Below, in pieces: positions 1 to 9,073 of a stretch of 11,573 nucleotides of DNA. The translations under genes were made by a program, and so were the position numbers. Below the pieces are notes generated by a model, which saw only the letters and a program-made list of their open reading frames with translations, was not told the DNA's origin and ran no database searches. Positions within the stretch are counted from its first letter, which is position 1, and every line of letters begins with the position of its first letter. Source of the DNA: an uncultured Lachnospiraceae bacterium (GTDB lineage Bacteria > Bacillota > Clostridia > Lachnospirales > Lachnospiraceae); contig CACZQU010000233.1 in assembly GCA_902783305.1 (NCBI GenBank), positions 1 through 11,573 of the forward strand. Direction: 5' to 3'.

Positions 1-2
1 AG

Positions 3-626
3 CTGATCACCGGTGAGGATACCCTCGTACTGGTGGGAGATCACAGCTGGGGGAAGAATCTTTCGGAATGTGAGCAGGATCTGCAGTATATCTGTGAACT
101 GCCCGGCCGGAAGATCCTGACAAGGGGAAACCACGACATGTTCTGGGATGTGAAGAAGACCGGACAGCTGAATCAGCTGTATCATCCGCACCTGACATTT
201 CTGCAGGACAGCTATGAGGTTTATCAGGATTACGCCATTGTCGGAACGAAAGGGTTTACGTTTGAAGGACCATTTTATCTCGACCGGCAAGGCCGGATCA
301 TGGGCTGGGATGAAGAGGCGGAAATCCATGCGAAGAAGCTGGTGGATCGTGAGCTTTTGCGGCTTCGGAAATCTTTTGAACTGGCGAAAGCAGACGGATT
401 CAGGAAATATCTCATGTTTCTGCATTACCCTCCCACCAATATCCTGGAGGATCGCAGTGCATTTACCGATATGGCGGAGGAATACGGTGCGGAACAGGTA
501 ATCTATGCCCATTGCCACGGTGAAAGCCGGTTCCATGACAGTATCCAGGGAGAATATCGCGGGCGGATCTATCATCTGGTATCCGGAGATTATCTGCGCT
601 GGAAACCGCTGAAGATCCTGGAGTGA
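3..626 (+). CDS. Calcineurin-like metallophosphoesterase (5'-truncated)
   Basis: This is the C-terminal part of a predicted cytoplasmic metal-dependent phosphoesterase. The frame is open from base 3, so the true start lies outside the window. A GTG at 33 is internal, because the residues before it (DTLVLVGD) form part of the fold. Visible motifs of the family are GDHSW near the left edge, GNHD (metal-bridging Asn and His), HYPPT (metal-binding His) and YAHCHG, which stands where most relatives have GHxHG. The SWGKNL...DL...LPGRKILTRGNHD layout resembles the COG1768-type predicted phosphohydrolases. The substrate cannot be told from sequence. The gene ends in TGA and converges on the sulfoxide reductase gene, with a long palindrome between them. 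It is the only plus-strand gene in the window. The family assignment is firm; the subfamily is from memory. Confidence 0.88.
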   Translation: MITGEDTLVLVGDHSWGKNLSECEQDLQYICELPGRKILTRGNHDMFWDVKKTGQLNQLYHPHLTFLQDSYEVYQDYAIVGTKGFTFEGPFYLDRQGRIMGWDEEAEIHAKKLVDRELLRLRKSFELAKADGFRKYLMFLHYPPTNILEDRSAFTDMAEEYGAEQVIYAHCHGESRFHDSIQGEYRGRIYHLVSGDYLRWKPLKILE

Positions 627-636
627 TCCTGGTGGC

Positions 637-682
637 GGACGGTTCTCAGTGACTCATCGGGATGAGCCGCTGAGAACCGTCC
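637..682. repeat. REP-like extragenic palindrome, copy 1 (GGACGGTT ends)
   Basis: The outer arms GGACGGTTCTCAG (637-649) and CTGAGAACCGTCC (670-682) are perfect 13-bp inverted repeats. The inner arms CTCATC (653-658) and GATGAG (661-666) are also perfect, so almost the whole element folds into one hairpin. It fills the gap between two convergent genes and may stop transcription in both directions, but neither side has a T-run typical of an intrinsic terminator. Its ends match those of the palindrome at 9105-9145, whose centre is different. Confidence 0.85.
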
Positions 683-689
683 CCATGCC

Positions 690-1148
690 TCAATTCCATA
701 GAAGATGTTTTTCCAGAATGCTGGCAAACCGTAACAGACCTGACTTATCTTCCTGGGAGAAGCGGTTCGGCTTTGGACTGTCAATGTCCATCACTCCCAG
801 AACAGAACTGCTGCCGGCATGGATCGGTACAACAATCTCCGAGTTGGATGCACTGTCACAGGCGATATGACCGGGAAAAGAATGGACATCCGGAACCAGA
901 ACCGTCTCGTTCAGCAGCACGGCGGTTCCACAGACACCTTTACCGACAGGGATGTGGATACAGGCGGGTTTTCCCTGAAACGGACCGACGACGAGCCTTC
1001 CTTCGCGCATCAGATAGAACCCCGCCCAGTTGATCTCTGGCAAAGTATCCATCAGAAGTGCGGATGCGTTGGACAGGGCAGGAACATAGAAAGGCTCTTC
1101 TTTTACTAATTCCTCGAGCTGATCACATAAGAGGGTATAGTCTGTCAT
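690..1148 (-). CDS. msrC: Free methionine-(R)-sulfoxide reductase (GAF-domain fRMsr)
   Basis: The protein reduces free L-methionine-(R)-sulfoxide to methionine in the cytoplasm as part of oxidative-damage repair. It is 152 residues long, a single GAF domain, which is the usual size for the family. The three family cysteines are present at residues 63, 73 and 97 (CIHIPVGKGVCG ... HIACDSASNSEIVVPI). Their spacing of 10 and 24 matches Cys84, Cys94 and Cys118 of the E. coli enzyme as I recall it. Glu104 and the DID at 121-123 also fit the substrate-pocket signature. ATG at 1148 is chosen over TTG at 1154 because AAAGGAG (1165-1159) sits 10 nt before the ATG but only 4 nt before the TTG. A candidate promoter lies about 50 nt upstream. 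It follows the Wadjet operon on the same strand but is separated from it by a terminator, so it is probably transcribed alone. Confidence 0.92.
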   Translation of the reverse strand: MTDYTLLCDQLEELVKEEPFYVPALSNASALLMDTLPEINWAGFYLMREGRLVVGPFQGKPACIHIPVGKGVCGTAVLLNETVLVPDVHSFPGHIACDSASNSEIVVPIHAGSSSVLGVMDIDSPKPNRFSQEDKSGLLRFASILEKHLLWN

Positions 1149-1195
1149 GAACAATTATCTCCTTTGCCTTTTCTGCGTACAGGAAGGACACTGGT

Positions 1196-1225
1196 ATCAT
1201 ATCATGGGAGGAAGGGCTTCAACAA
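1196..1225 (-). promoter_or_regulatory. Candidate sigma-A promoter of msrC
   Basis: On the minus strand, TG (1204-1203), one base, then TATGAT (1201-1196) make an extended -10 element. TTGTTG (1225-1220) lies 18 nt upstream as a modest -35. The predicted leader is about 40 nt and contains the AAAGGAG ribosome-binding site. No start-site data exist, so this is a motif call only. Confidence 0.5.
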
Positions 1226-1234
1226 GATCAAACT

Positions 1235-1297
1235 GACCCGGGGAACGCAAAGTGCGGAATAATCTGCAGGGGTCATTCCGCACTTCAGTCATCCATA
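1235..1297 (-). repeat. 63-bp dispersed structured repeat, copy A
   Basis: Read on the minus strand, this segment aligns without gaps to plus-strand 9177-9239, with 51 of 63 positions identical. Eleven of the 12 differences are transitions. Similarity stops abruptly at both ends (TATG...GGGTC). A small hairpin CGCA-CTT-TGCG in this copy corresponds to CGCG-CTT-CGCG in the other copy, a compensatory base-pair change. GACCC and GGGTC near the ends can also pair. The differences are not concentrated at third codon positions, which argues against coding. This copy overlaps a perfect 11-bp inverted repeat (1250-1260 with 1275-1285, AAGTGCGGAAT). It lies 44 nt past the jetC stop, immediately beyond the terminator. 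Confidence 0.8.
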
Positions 1298-1299
1298 TG

Positions 1300-1329
1300 A
1301 AAAAGGCGTGCTGCAGACTTGCAGCACGC
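1300..1329 (-). terminator. Intrinsic terminator of the Wadjet operon
   Basis: On the minus strand, GCGTGCTGCA (1329-1320) and TGCAGCACGC (1315-1306) form a perfect 10-bp stem with a 4-nt loop. This is followed by C and a TTTTT run (1304-1300). The stem starts 11 nt after the jetC stop codon. It is the clearest terminator in the window and separates the operon from msrC. Confidence 0.9.
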
Positions 1330-1340
1330 ACCTGGTTCAA

Positions 1341-4300
1341 TCAAAGATTCAATGACAACTGCCCGTTCATCATTTTATAATATCCGTGCTCGATTCTTTC
1401 ATTTCCTTCGTGAGTCATTATTTCAAAGCTCGAAAGATTCTGAGTCCTGATCAAAAGCTTTATCACACAGTCGAAGCAGCTGATCACGTCACTTTTATTA
1501 ATGTCTGAAAGACAGATGAGCTGGACGTTGAAATGCCTTGCGATGTCAAACATCGGTTTTAGCAGATGGGCTGATGTAATCTTCCCAAAAGGATTATCCA
1601 GAATAAGCACGCTTTTTGCGCTCCTGCTGATCAGTCCGGAGGATGATCTGGTATAATTCATCAAGGTGAGAACAACCGAGAAGAACGCAACGAATTTCTC
1701 TGCGCCGGAGCTCTGGGTTAAGGCATTTTCCCATTTTTTGTAGGTTGAATTTGCGCTGTTCAGATCGATCTTGTAAACTCTGACACAGATGGACTCCTTC
1801 CGGATATACTTGTGGAGAAGGCGTTCACTTCCGACGATAGTCTTTGCCCGCCTGGTGATCAGCTTGTCTTCAACACCGCTCTTGATCAATTCCTTTATCT
1901 CGTTTGCGCCTTGTTCAATCTCGAGCCTGATGGATAATCTGGAGGCCTCCTCTGCTATTTCCTTCTCTCCCGGAAGATCCATCCTGACCATCTGCGTCTG
2001 GGGCTTTCCGTCGTATAGATGAGCCCTTGAACTGTTGGCAATCATCCGAAGATCGGTATAAATTCTTTTCCCCTGAATAAAGCATTGGTTCACGATATCA
2101 TTAAAATCGTTTTCAATTTCCTTCAGATCCGTTTCGATTTTGCGGTTGATTTTTTCAATCGACTCAATCATCATACTGATACTTTCGCTGGCTGTATGCA
2201 GCCGGTCTCCCTTTATCCGGAAATCCTCGAGCATTTCCCTTACAGAATCCAGCTTGCCCACAATTTCGACAAGAACATTGCCGCTATAAGCAGCTATGGT
2301 ATTGCGTACTCTGTCATTCAATCCGGCTTTTTTGGTAGCATAAACGTTTTTACAGTCAGTCAGACCGGTCCTGATCTTTTTCCACTGCATGTCAGGTTCG
2401 GCAGTTAAGATGATTTCCGGCAGAACCGTACCGGCCGGATAATCCTCAAGCGAATCACCAACCTGATCAGACACTCTTTCCAGCGAGCGTTTTTTCTCAC
2501 CAAGCGTAAAAACCTGATCGGTAAAGGTTTTCAGTGCATTCCTGGCATTCCGGATACGTTCATCAAACGATTCCCCTATCTCTCCCTGGGGGAGCGGGAT
2601 ACCCTGATAATCCGCCAGAGCCTGTAATGCCTGCTTATAATCTGCCTCGGCGGAACTGCATCTGCTGTTTTTTTCATTATACTCTTTCTGAATGGAATCT
2701 CTGCTCTTCTCCATGTCATGCAGCTCTTTTTTTACTTTTTGCAGCTGATCCGGTGAGAACGTAGTATCTGTGTATTCTGCTTCTTCACAGTCGTATGCCG
2801 CGAGCTCCTTCTCCGCCCCGGATTTCTTTTCCTGCTCAGACCTGAGATTATTTCTTATCCCTTCCAGGCTTTCATGCAAGCTGCTCAAAAGGGTATCATA
2901 CTGCTGACACAGAGAAGTCAGGTCATCCTCAATCACCGCTGATTCTGCTGCGTTATCTACCTTGGCGATGATCGACCGTGTCTGGTCAAGAGATGCGTTG
3001 TTATCTTTCTGTTCCGACTGCAGACGGGCTAATGATTCACTGCAGTGTTTATAGTCAGTGCAGGCTTTATCATAATCACGCGCAGCCCTTTCTCTGGCTA
3101 TATATGCCTCCTGCCGCTCATAAGATAAACCGGTCTCGTCTACGAGCATACTCTCCAGCTCGTTAAAGGAATCCAGCCATGAGACGATGCGCTGAATTTC
3201 CTTTTTGTTTCTGTTCAGTTCTTCATCACATTCATCCAGCTGCTTTTTAAGTGTCTGTGCTTCTGCATCAAGGCGGTGAAGTGCTGTAAGCAGATCCTGA
3301 CCCTCCTGCTTCAGGGACCGGATCCGGGCTTCCTGTTCCTCTTTCCACTCTGCCGGATAATCAAAGCGATTGATCATCCCCAGCTCTTCTTTTGCTTCTG
3401 AGAGGTGTTCTTCCAGATACACTGTCCGGTCATCCAGACCATTGATCTTTTCAACAATCTGGTCAATATATCCGTTCCTATCGGAAAAATATTTCCTGTC
3501 GCATACAGCCAGAAAGGCTGAAGAATCCATTTCGCCGTCAAAAATCCGTTCAACCTGTTCCATGGTGAATAAAGGTACAGCAGCGGGAAGCCAGTCAATA
3601 TTTCCGGCTGAAAGAATCCTCTGAAGGTCTTTTTCTGTGGTAAACAAAAGAGAATAGGCCAGCTCCGGATAACCGGAAAGGATCTTCTCTGACTTTTTGT
3701 CAGAGAGCTTCCCGTCTTCGATCAGTCCGCAGAGATATTCCTCACCGGATCGGCAGGAAATCCCTGTGGATCTTACATATTTCATGACCTCCGGGATAAT
3801 ATGAAGGCAGCCTTCTCCCGCCGCATTTCTTTTTTCTTCCAGAACCTGCCTTTCATGCTTTACGGCAGTTATGCCTGCATCCGTGAAATCGATTTCTTTC
3901 TGAACGGCTTGATGAAGAACGGCAGAAAACATGGCGCTGCTGTCAAGACTGTATTTATCACAGATTTTTACGAGGCTTTCATGGAGAGTGTCATAGACCT
4001 CCCTCTCCTGTTCAGCTTTGCTGGTGCTGTCGGCGTTTTCCTTTTTCTTAATGGTAATTAAAGCTTTTTCATCCGGAATTTCAATCTGCCTTTCCTCAAT
4101 TTCTTTCATCCTTTTCTCTGTTTTCCGGACATCCAGATCGAGCTTTTTCTTCAACTGCAGCTTCTGGGCTTTTACTGATTCCATTTCTTCTCCGGAATAA
4201 AAGCCGTCGAATTTTCGGATCAGATCCATGTGCAACGTCTGAACACGTTTATCGGTATTATTTTTTGCCGCATTTACCGCCGCATCAGCAGTACTGTATT

Positions 4301-5726
4301 TTTCCTTCGCGTTATTCAGTCCCTCTTCAGCCTCTTTCCTTTTTGACTCAGATATGCGCAGGGATTTCGTTTCACTCTCTATTCCTGCTGCAAGCGCAGA
4401 GGCTTTATCCTTCTGCGATTTTTCGGTATCCTTTGCTTTCAGAAAAACAGAATATTTCAGGCTGGCAATCCGTTCAGCGTCTTCGGAATGATTCTCTTTA
4501 TCTTCGATCATTCTTTTGAGCTCTTTGCTTCTTGCCTCAGCCTCCTGTATCTGCCGGTAGAGTCTGGTGCACTGAAGGATGTCTTCCTCATGCCTTTTGA
4601 AGTCAAGATCTTTCTTACATTGATCAAGAATAGCACTGACTTCCTCGAAAGCGGCTTTTTCCAGAGTATACTGGTTCTGAGCAACATAATATGCTTTCGA
4701 TTTTTTTTCGTACTCGATATGTCCGATCAGTTCATTCTGCCTGTCTATGCTCTGGCTGACCGCTTCGATTTCTGCTTCCAGGGCGGCAATCCGCCGCGAG
4801 AGAGCAGATTTAAAGCCCCATGCTTCCGATATTTTATGGGTCAGCTCGTCATCTGCCATATACAGATCCACAACCATATCTTTTACAGCTGTCAGCTCTG
4901 TCAGCAGCTGGCTGTTGGTTTCCTTTTCCTGGATCACCATTTCCTTATCGGTGATTTTTCTGGCATAATTGATCAGCATAGTCTCCAGTGAGCTGTCGGC
5001 TCCCCTGGATGCCGCGCTCGTCAGTTTTTGTTCAATGGCCGGGATAAAGAATTTCGCAATAAGCTTATCCGAGGTCTTTGCATCATCAAAATACTGATTC
5101 AGACCGCCTTCATCTTTGTTTAACGTTTCAATTACCGACTCCCATTCTGCTCTGTGAATCCCATACTCTTCCGAAAGCATTTCTGCCCATTTTACGGAAT
5201 CATCCGAGGAATAGTATTCCAGGATCCCTTTGCTCGCCTTACTTTTTTCCCTGACAAAATCAAATGGAGCAGGGACAAATTTTCCGTTATCATTTTTCGA
5301 CAGATCCAGCGAAGCAATACTATATGGAGAGCGGTTCTCATATGTCGTTTTAAAGGTATAGTATTTTACCTGATTCCCCCGTTGGTTGTCTTCGGAAGAA
5401 TTACTTGCACTTGCGGCTATCGCAATGCCGGTAAGAAGCTTATCTCTGCTTTCATCCAGATTCCATTCAAGCAGGATAAAGGAATGCTCTCCTGAGTGAG
5501 CAAAGTAATCCTCGATATGGCGTCCGCCGGCCATGGCCTTTGGATGAACGGGCTGCATCATCAGCTGAACAAGAACGGTCTTACCACCGCCGTTATTCAT
5601 ATTAAACAAGGTATTCAGTGCCTCGCCGGACTCAGGGGAAGACAGATCATACAGCTCATCGGGTATAAACCTGTTTCCGTCATTATACGTGAAATTGACG
5701 ATACGTATCTTACTTATCTGAGGCAT
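1341..5726 (-). CDS. jetC: JetC, SMC-like ATPase of Wadjet
   Basis: This is the motor subunit of the Wadjet complex, which extrudes DNA loops and so senses small circular plasmids. The protein is 1461 residues, long for an SMC. The N-terminal head carries a P-loop, NNGGGKT at 44-50 (Lys49). Residues about 265-635 are coiled coil. A globular hinge-like segment spans about 640-760 (including KILSGYPELAYSLLF). A second coiled coil runs from about 765 to 1290. The C-terminal head has a signature-like SSGAEK (1339-1344) and Walker B VLILDN (1373-1378). Position 1378 is Asn (codon AAT, 1595-1593), where ABC ATPases usually have the catalytic Glu. The P-loop has Met43 at the usual first Gly. Both may be lineage features. 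ATG at 5726 has AGGAGG 6 nt upstream and overlaps the jetB end by 17 nt. An alternative would be a MukB/MksB condensin, but the jetD partner argues for Wadjet. Confidence 0.93.
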   Translation of the reverse strand: MPQISKIRIVNFTYNDGNRFIPDELYDLSSPESGEALNTLFNMNNGGGKTVLVQLMMQPVHPKAMAGGRHIEDYFAHSGEHSFILLEWNLDESRDKLLTGIAIAASASNSSEDNQRGNQVKYYTFKTTYENRSPYSIASLDLSKNDNGKFVPAPFDFVREKSKASKGILEYYSSDDSVKWAEMLSEEYGIHRAEWESVIETLNKDEGGLNQYFDDAKTSDKLIAKFFIPAIEQKLTSAASRGADSSLETMLINYARKITDKEMVIQEKETNSQLLTELTAVKDMVVDLYMADDELTHKISEAWGFKSALSRRIAALEAEIEAVSQSIDRQNELIGHIEYEKKSKAYYVAQNQYTLEKAAFEEVSAILDQCKKDLDFKRHEEDILQCTRLYRQIQEAEARSKELKRMIEDKENHSEDAERIASLKYSVFLKAKDTEKSQKDKASALAAGIESETKSLRISESKRKEAEEGLNNAKEKYSTADAAVNAAKNNTDKRVQTLHMDLIRKFDGFYSGEEMESVKAQKLQLKKKLDLDVRKTEKRMKEIEERQIEIPDEKALITIKKKENADSTSKAEQEREVYDTLHESLVKICDKYSLDSSAMFSAVLHQAVQKEIDFTDAGITAVKHERQVLEEKRNAAGEGCLHIIPEVMKYVRSTGISCRSGEEYLCGLIEDGKLSDKKSEKILSGYPELAYSLLFTTEKDLQRILSAGNIDWLPAAVPLFTMEQVERIFDGEMDSSAFLAVCDRKYFSDRNGYIDQIVEKINGLDDRTVYLEEHLSEAKEELGMINRFDYPAEWKEEQEARIRSLKQEGQDLLTALHRLDAEAQTLKKQLDECDEELNRNKKEIQRIVSWLDSFNELESMLVDETGLSYERQEAYIARERAARDYDKACTDYKHCSESLARLQSEQKDNNASLDQTRSIIAKVDNAAESAVIEDDLTSLCQQYDTLLSSLHESLEGIRNNLRSEQEKKSGAEKELAAYDCEEAEYTDTTFSPDQLQKVKKELHDMEKSRDSIQKEYNEKNSRCSSAEADYKQALQALADYQGIPLPQGEIGESFDERIRNARNALKTFTDQVFTLGEKKRSLERVSDQVGDSLEDYPAGTVLPEIILTAEPDMQWKKIRTGLTDCKNVYATKKAGLNDRVRNTIAAYSGNVLVEIVGKLDSVREMLEDFRIKGDRLHTASESISMMIESIEKINRKIETDLKEIENDFNDIVNQCFIQGKRIYTDLRMIANSSRAHLYDGKPQTQMVRMDLPGEKEIAEEASRLSIRLEIEQGANEIKELIKSGVEDKLITRRAKTIVGSERLLHKYIRKESICVRVYKIDLNSANSTYKKWENALTQSSGAEKFVAFFSVVLTLMNYTRSSSGLISRSAKSVLILDNPFGKITSAHLLKPMFDIARHFNVQLICLSDINKSDVISCFDCVIKLLIRTQNLSSFEIMTHEGNERIEHGYYKMMNGQLSLNL

Positions 5727-6417
5727 GCTTTTCCTCCTCGATCCAGTTGTTGATCATCTGGACACGGTCTTTTCGAAGAACATACGGCATAAGGTCTTTT
5801 GTCTTTCTGGTCGGTGTGATTTTTCCGCCTTCATCCAGGGAAAACAGTTCATCTGCTTTGAACTTTAACAGGATCCGGTTTACTATACCATAGCGATCCT
5901 CAGTCTTTCGGCTGATGCTGTCGCCTTCTTTCTTGCTGAGCCAGTCCTGCGCAAGCATATGAAAATTTTCGCTGTAATCATCTGTCTTATCTTCATCATC
6001 GACTCCTTCACGGGTGACACTCTGGCAGTGCTGCGTGAACTCTTTTATCAGTTCTTCTTTTGTGATAAAGTCTCTTACAAGCGCGTCATTTCCTTCTCCT
6101 TTAAAGAAAAGGTAGAGGATATAGACCGCCAGATAGTTCAACAGATACAGATCCCTGTTTCTGATTTCACTTGATGCCTTTATATCCGAACGGTAATCCA
6201 CATTGTTTTTCAGAAACAGATCATTATCCTGGGTCGGAACCATGTAAAGCCGGTCCTGAGCCTGTAATACTTCAAATCCCAGCTCTTCTCCCATCTGATC
6301 AAGCTCATCCCTGACCTCAATATCTTCCACATCATTCCATAAGAGACTGTTTTCATTTCTGTCAATCCAGCCTTTTTTCATCAACTCGTGGAATAGCTTC
6401 AGTGTTTTATTCATCAT
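5710..6417 (-). CDS. jetB: JetB, small MksE-like winged-helix subunit of Wadjet
   Basis: The 235-residue acidic, mostly helical protein sits between jetA and jetC, the usual place of the MukE/MksE-type KITE partner that bridges the kleisin and the SMC heads. The N-terminal third ([17 protein letters not shown], then [15 protein letters not shown]) looks like a winged helix whose wing ends near residue 60. A second helix-rich segment, about 85-180, contains [16 protein letters not shown]. The C-terminal part ([19 protein letters not shown]) looks like another winged-helix segment. From memory it resembles the DUF6063 proteins found next to type III JetA, but no profile search was done. The start ATG (6417) overlaps the jetA stop as ATGA. 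A second in-frame ATG follows at 6414. AGGTGG (6427-6422) is 4 nt from the first ATG and 7 nt from the second, so the start may be either. Translational coupling with jetA is likely. Confidence 0.85.
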   Translation of the reverse strand: MMNKTLKLFHELMKKGWIDRNENSLLWNDVEDIEVRDELDQMGEELGFEVLQAQDRLYMVPTQDNDLFLKNNVDYRSDIKASSEIRNRDLYLLNYLAVYILYLFFKGEGNDALVRDFITKEELIKEFTQHCQSVTREGVDDEDKTDDYSENFHMLAQDWLSKKEGDSISRKTEDRYGIVNRILLKFKADELFSLDEGGKITPTRKTKDLMPYVLRKDRVQMINNWIEEEKHASDK

Positions 6418-7961
6418 CGTTCCACCTCGACCAGATAATCCGTCATTTCCACTTTCGCACTTGTCCTGCCGTCTGTAACGGTAAATACAAATGTTTCATC
6501 CGATGTGGTAAAAAATATCCGTTTCATTTCCAGCTGGTTTTTCGGGAGATTCGCCATTACCCAGAGAAGGTCAAGCTCTCCTAATGGTTCTGTTACGATT
6601 AATCCATCCGAATTCCGGAGCAATTCGATATCAATTTTCTCTTTCTGATAGATCGTCATCAGCGTGTTCGGCAGCAACCGGTCTTTACTCCATCGAAGCA
6701 ATTCATCCATCGATAAGGAGCGGATGAATTGCTGAATGGTAAAGGATTCCTTATCCTGGAGAAAAGCGAAGAAGGAGGAGCAGATTTCCATATATAACGC
6801 ATTTCTCTTTCTGTTCCGCTTTTCCGTTTTCTCATCACTGTTATCGATCTCAAGACCGGATTCTTCTTCTGCGTCTGTGATTATCCCATAGGAAGCGTAG
6901 AAATTTTCTATACTGAATTTTTTTTCCAGATCAGGACGGGCAAGCGGCCAGAGCAGAGTCAATACCGCGTCTCCAAGACGATCTCCCATTTTTCGGAGTC
7001 TGACCATGATATCCTGAGTAAAGTCCATCCGTTCAAAGCTTTTTATGGCAAAGCTGTCCCGCAGGATCTGGTGATAAGAGTCAGAAACCGAACTTTTTGC
7101 GTTGATCAGGGAGCGCTGCTCGGCAATAGTGAGGTCAAGATTTGTGTTGATTTCATTCAATGCCTTCAGATTTTTCCTTGCTTCTTCCGTATCCGCTCCG
7201 CTGTCAAGGGCATTTCTGACGGCCTCTGCTTCCCTGAGCGCGCTTTTCTGTATTTCCTCAAGCTCTTTTTGTTCATCAACCATGAGATTCCTGAACTGCC
7301 GGACTATACGTTCATATTCATCTACGGTTATCTTCATAATATTCTCCCGGCATCGGAGAATAAAGTCGCCAAGGCTGTGGCTCATATTACGGAGCTTTGC
7401 CACAAGCTCCCTGCTTTGGGAAAGAGCTTCCGAATAATTCTTTCTCTTCATGTACTCCTGCATTTTGAAACGAGTAACCGAATAATCCAGCTCGGATTCG
7501 ATTTCCCTGGACCGGTATAAAAAGTCAAAAACATCATCGGTCAGATAATATGATCCCTTTTCTTCGTTGATCAGACGAACCGGCAAGCTTTTGAACATCT
7601 GGGCATCTGCAAAATACGTATTGTATTCGATCATCTGTCCGTTGTTCTGAAGTACATTTACAACAATAAAGTATGCAAGCTTTTCTGTGTCGATCACATA
7701 TTTCTCCGGAACAATCTGAATAATACTGTCAAGGAAATATTCGATGTCCTTCAGCGTACAGGTCAGCATATCGCTGAGGGTACGCTCCTTGATATACAAC
7801 AGGACGGCAACAACCAGATTGTTTATGATATCATTGTCCCCTTGAAACATCTGCCTTATATGATCAGGACAGCTCGTAACCGTTATGCTGCGTATGATAT
7901 CAATAAACTTCATCCTGTTTTCAAAGCCGGTAAGCATTTCATTAATATCCGGACGAAGCAT
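6414..7961 (-). CDS. jetA: JetA, kleisin-like subunit of Wadjet
   Basis: This 515-residue helical protein should be the MukF/MksF-type kleisin that links the JetC heads and binds JetB. The N-terminal part, residues 1 to about 160, looks like winged-helix or dimerisation folds (for example [23 protein letters not shown]). A charged helical or coiled-coil region follows (about 225-310: [21 protein letters not shown], then [20 protein letters not shown]). The C-terminal domain includes [22 protein letters not shown] at the end. From memory it belongs with the JetA family once called DUF5716. The frame is open up to 8027, but that start would overlap jetD. ATG at 7961 is chosen because AGAGGTG (7973-7967) lies 5 nt before it and because it leaves a clean 4-nt gap to the jetD stop. 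The stop overlaps the jetB start. There is no sign of truncation. Confidence 0.88.
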   Translation of the reverse strand: MLRPDINEMLTGFENRMKFIDIIRSITVTSCPDHIRQMFQGDNDIINNLVVAVLLYIKERTLSDMLTCTLKDIEYFLDSIIQIVPEKYVIDTEKLAYFIVVNVLQNNGQMIEYNTYFADAQMFKSLPVRLINEEKGSYYLTDDVFDFLYRSREIESELDYSVTRFKMQEYMKRKNYSEALSQSRELVAKLRNMSHSLGDFILRCRENIMKITVDEYERIVRQFRNLMVDEQKELEEIQKSALREAEAVRNALDSGADTEEARKNLKALNEINTNLDLTIAEQRSLINAKSSVSDSYHQILRDSFAIKSFERMDFTQDIMVRLRKMGDRLGDAVLTLLWPLARPDLEKKFSIENFYASYGIITDAEEESGLEIDNSDEKTEKRNRKRNALYMEICSSFFAFLQDKESFTIQQFIRSLSMDELLRWSKDRLLPNTLMTIYQKEKIDIELLRNSDGLIVTEPLGELDLLWVMANLPKNQLEMKRIFFTTSDETFVFTVTDGRTSAKVEMTDYLVEVER

Positions 7962-7965
7962 TTGT

Positions 7966-8991
7966 TCACCTCTCGCCAAGTGATGTATACGATATGATCT
8001 CCTGGGGAATAAGCTTGTTCCCTTCAAAAACGGCGTGTAAAAACTCCTTCTCCTCCACGGAAAAATCCTCAGTCAGATCATCGAAGCTTATGTTGCCTTT
8101 CCGTGATGAAGGACTGTCCTCCAAATCAATATACCGGGCTTTTTCTATCATTTTTCTGTATCCGGGGATAAACAATACAATATCCAGAGAAGGATTTGCT
8201 TCCCTGGTTCTTCTGTAAATATCAAACCCCTCTTTGTCGATATCGCCCCAGTATAAAAACCGGACAGCCGGATTTCCCATAAATTTCACATACTCAACAA
8301 GAGCACCCTTCTTATGTGAGATTTTGTTTCCGCTGCCAAATACGACGCCGTCGATTTTTGTTCCAAACAGGCTTCTGTAATGATCCTCAAACATACATCG
8401 CCTGATATTAAACCATATATCTTTATTCTCGCAGATAAGCAGTACCATATTGTCTTTTCTTTCCGGAATATAATCGTGGAAACAATATTCCGGCGTGTCA
8501 TAGAATCGAAGATCCGAATCGGTTATCGCCAGATTCCGAAGCAAGGTCTTTACGGAAGGATCATCCAGGACTTTCTCCCGCCCGAAAATCTCAAAAGAGC
8601 GCTCTTTTCTGGAGATGGCCTCCCCTTGTCTGCCCGAAAAAAGATAGGTGTTAAGCTTATCAATCACTTCTGCGTTGCTTTCATATTCATCGGGATGCGT
8701 GGCCAGAAATCCGCTTTTGAGTAAAGCCGGATGCAGAATGCCTGTTTTTAATGCCGTATCTGCACTTGCTCCGTCCTGAATGGTGATTTTGTATTTTTTC
8801 TTCAGAGGATACTTCCTGTTTCCGTTCGTCGCGGAGTTCTTCACAGGCTCCAGTACTCCGGCACTGACTAATCCGGTAATGACATCGAACATGCCCTTGG
8901 TATCCGATGGATTACCCTTCAACAGGGCAATAAGATCTTCCAGGCTGATGTGCTTTTTCCCATATTCCAAAAGACTTTTTCTGATGTTCAT
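7966..8991 (-). CDS. jetD: JetD, Toprim-domain nuclease of Wadjet
   Basis: JetD is the nuclease that cuts plasmid DNA held by the JetABC motor. The 341-residue protein begins with a winged-helix-like region (about 1-70), followed by a linker-like part. The C-terminal half is the DUF2220-type Toprim domain. Visible signature residues are Glu188 in LLICENK, the DxD pair Asp250 and Asp252 in [10 protein letters not shown], and the late Q330-E331 in LIPQEIIS, matching the QE motif near the end of JetD proteins. The catalytic residues are therefore all in place. It is shorter than the roughly 400 residues I recall for type I JetD, with the shortfall in the N-terminal arm. ATG at 8991 has GGAG (9002-8999) 7 nt upstream. 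It is the first gene of the operon here, unlike the A-B-C-D order of type I. A short reading frame ends one base before its start. Confidence 0.92.
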   Translation of the reverse strand: MNIRKSLLEYGKKHISLEDLIALLKGNPSDTKGMFDVITGLVSAGVLEPVKNSATNGNRKYPLKKKYKITIQDGASADTALKTGILHPALLKSGFLATHPDEYESNAEVIDKLNTYLFSGRQGEAISRKERSFEIFGREKVLDDPSVKTLLRNLAITDSDLRFYDTPEYCFHDYIPERKDNMVLLICENKDIWFNIRRCMFEDHYRSLFGTKIDGVVFGSGNKISHKKGALVEYVKFMGNPAVRFLYWGDIDKEGFDIYRRTREANPSLDIVLFIPGYRKMIEKARYIDLEDSPSSRKGNISFDDLTEDFSVEEKEFLHAVFEGNKLIPQEIISYTSLGER

Positions 8992-8992
8992 T

Positions 8993-9073
8993 TCACTGCT
9001 CCGGCTGTGTGTGCGATGATACCTGTGCCATCCCGTTATTGAGATTCAGGCTGAGAGTTTCGGCTTTCTTCAT
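8993..9073 (-). CDS. Possible 26-codon upstream ORF or gene remnant before jetD
   Basis: A frame beginning ATG AAG AAA GCC GAA (9073) runs 26 codons (MKKAETLSLNLNNG..., ending QPEQ). It stops at TGA one base before the jetD ATG. The frame is open further upstream to 9127, and the preceding codons read SVKDVLTI, which looks protein-like. I do not recognise it. There is no good ribosome-binding site at a suitable distance, and the ATG overlaps the TATAAT of the candidate promoter, so the ORF and that promoter cannot both be right. It may be a leader peptide coupled to jetD, the C-terminal remnant of a gene broken on insertion, or chance. Confidence 0.25.
   Translation of the reverse strand: MKKAETLSLNLNNGMAQVSSHTQPEQ

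Noticed and set aside
4488..4991. Long plus-strand open frames within jetC, including 4488-4991
   Set aside because: They are antisense shadows of the coiled-coil coding region, with low-complexity hydrophobic translations and no supporting ribosome-binding sites.
7962..8027. Upstream start of jetA at 8027 (22 extra residues)
   Set aside because: That start would overlap the jetD end. ATG at 7961 has a good AGAGGTG site at 5 nt and gives a natural N-terminus.
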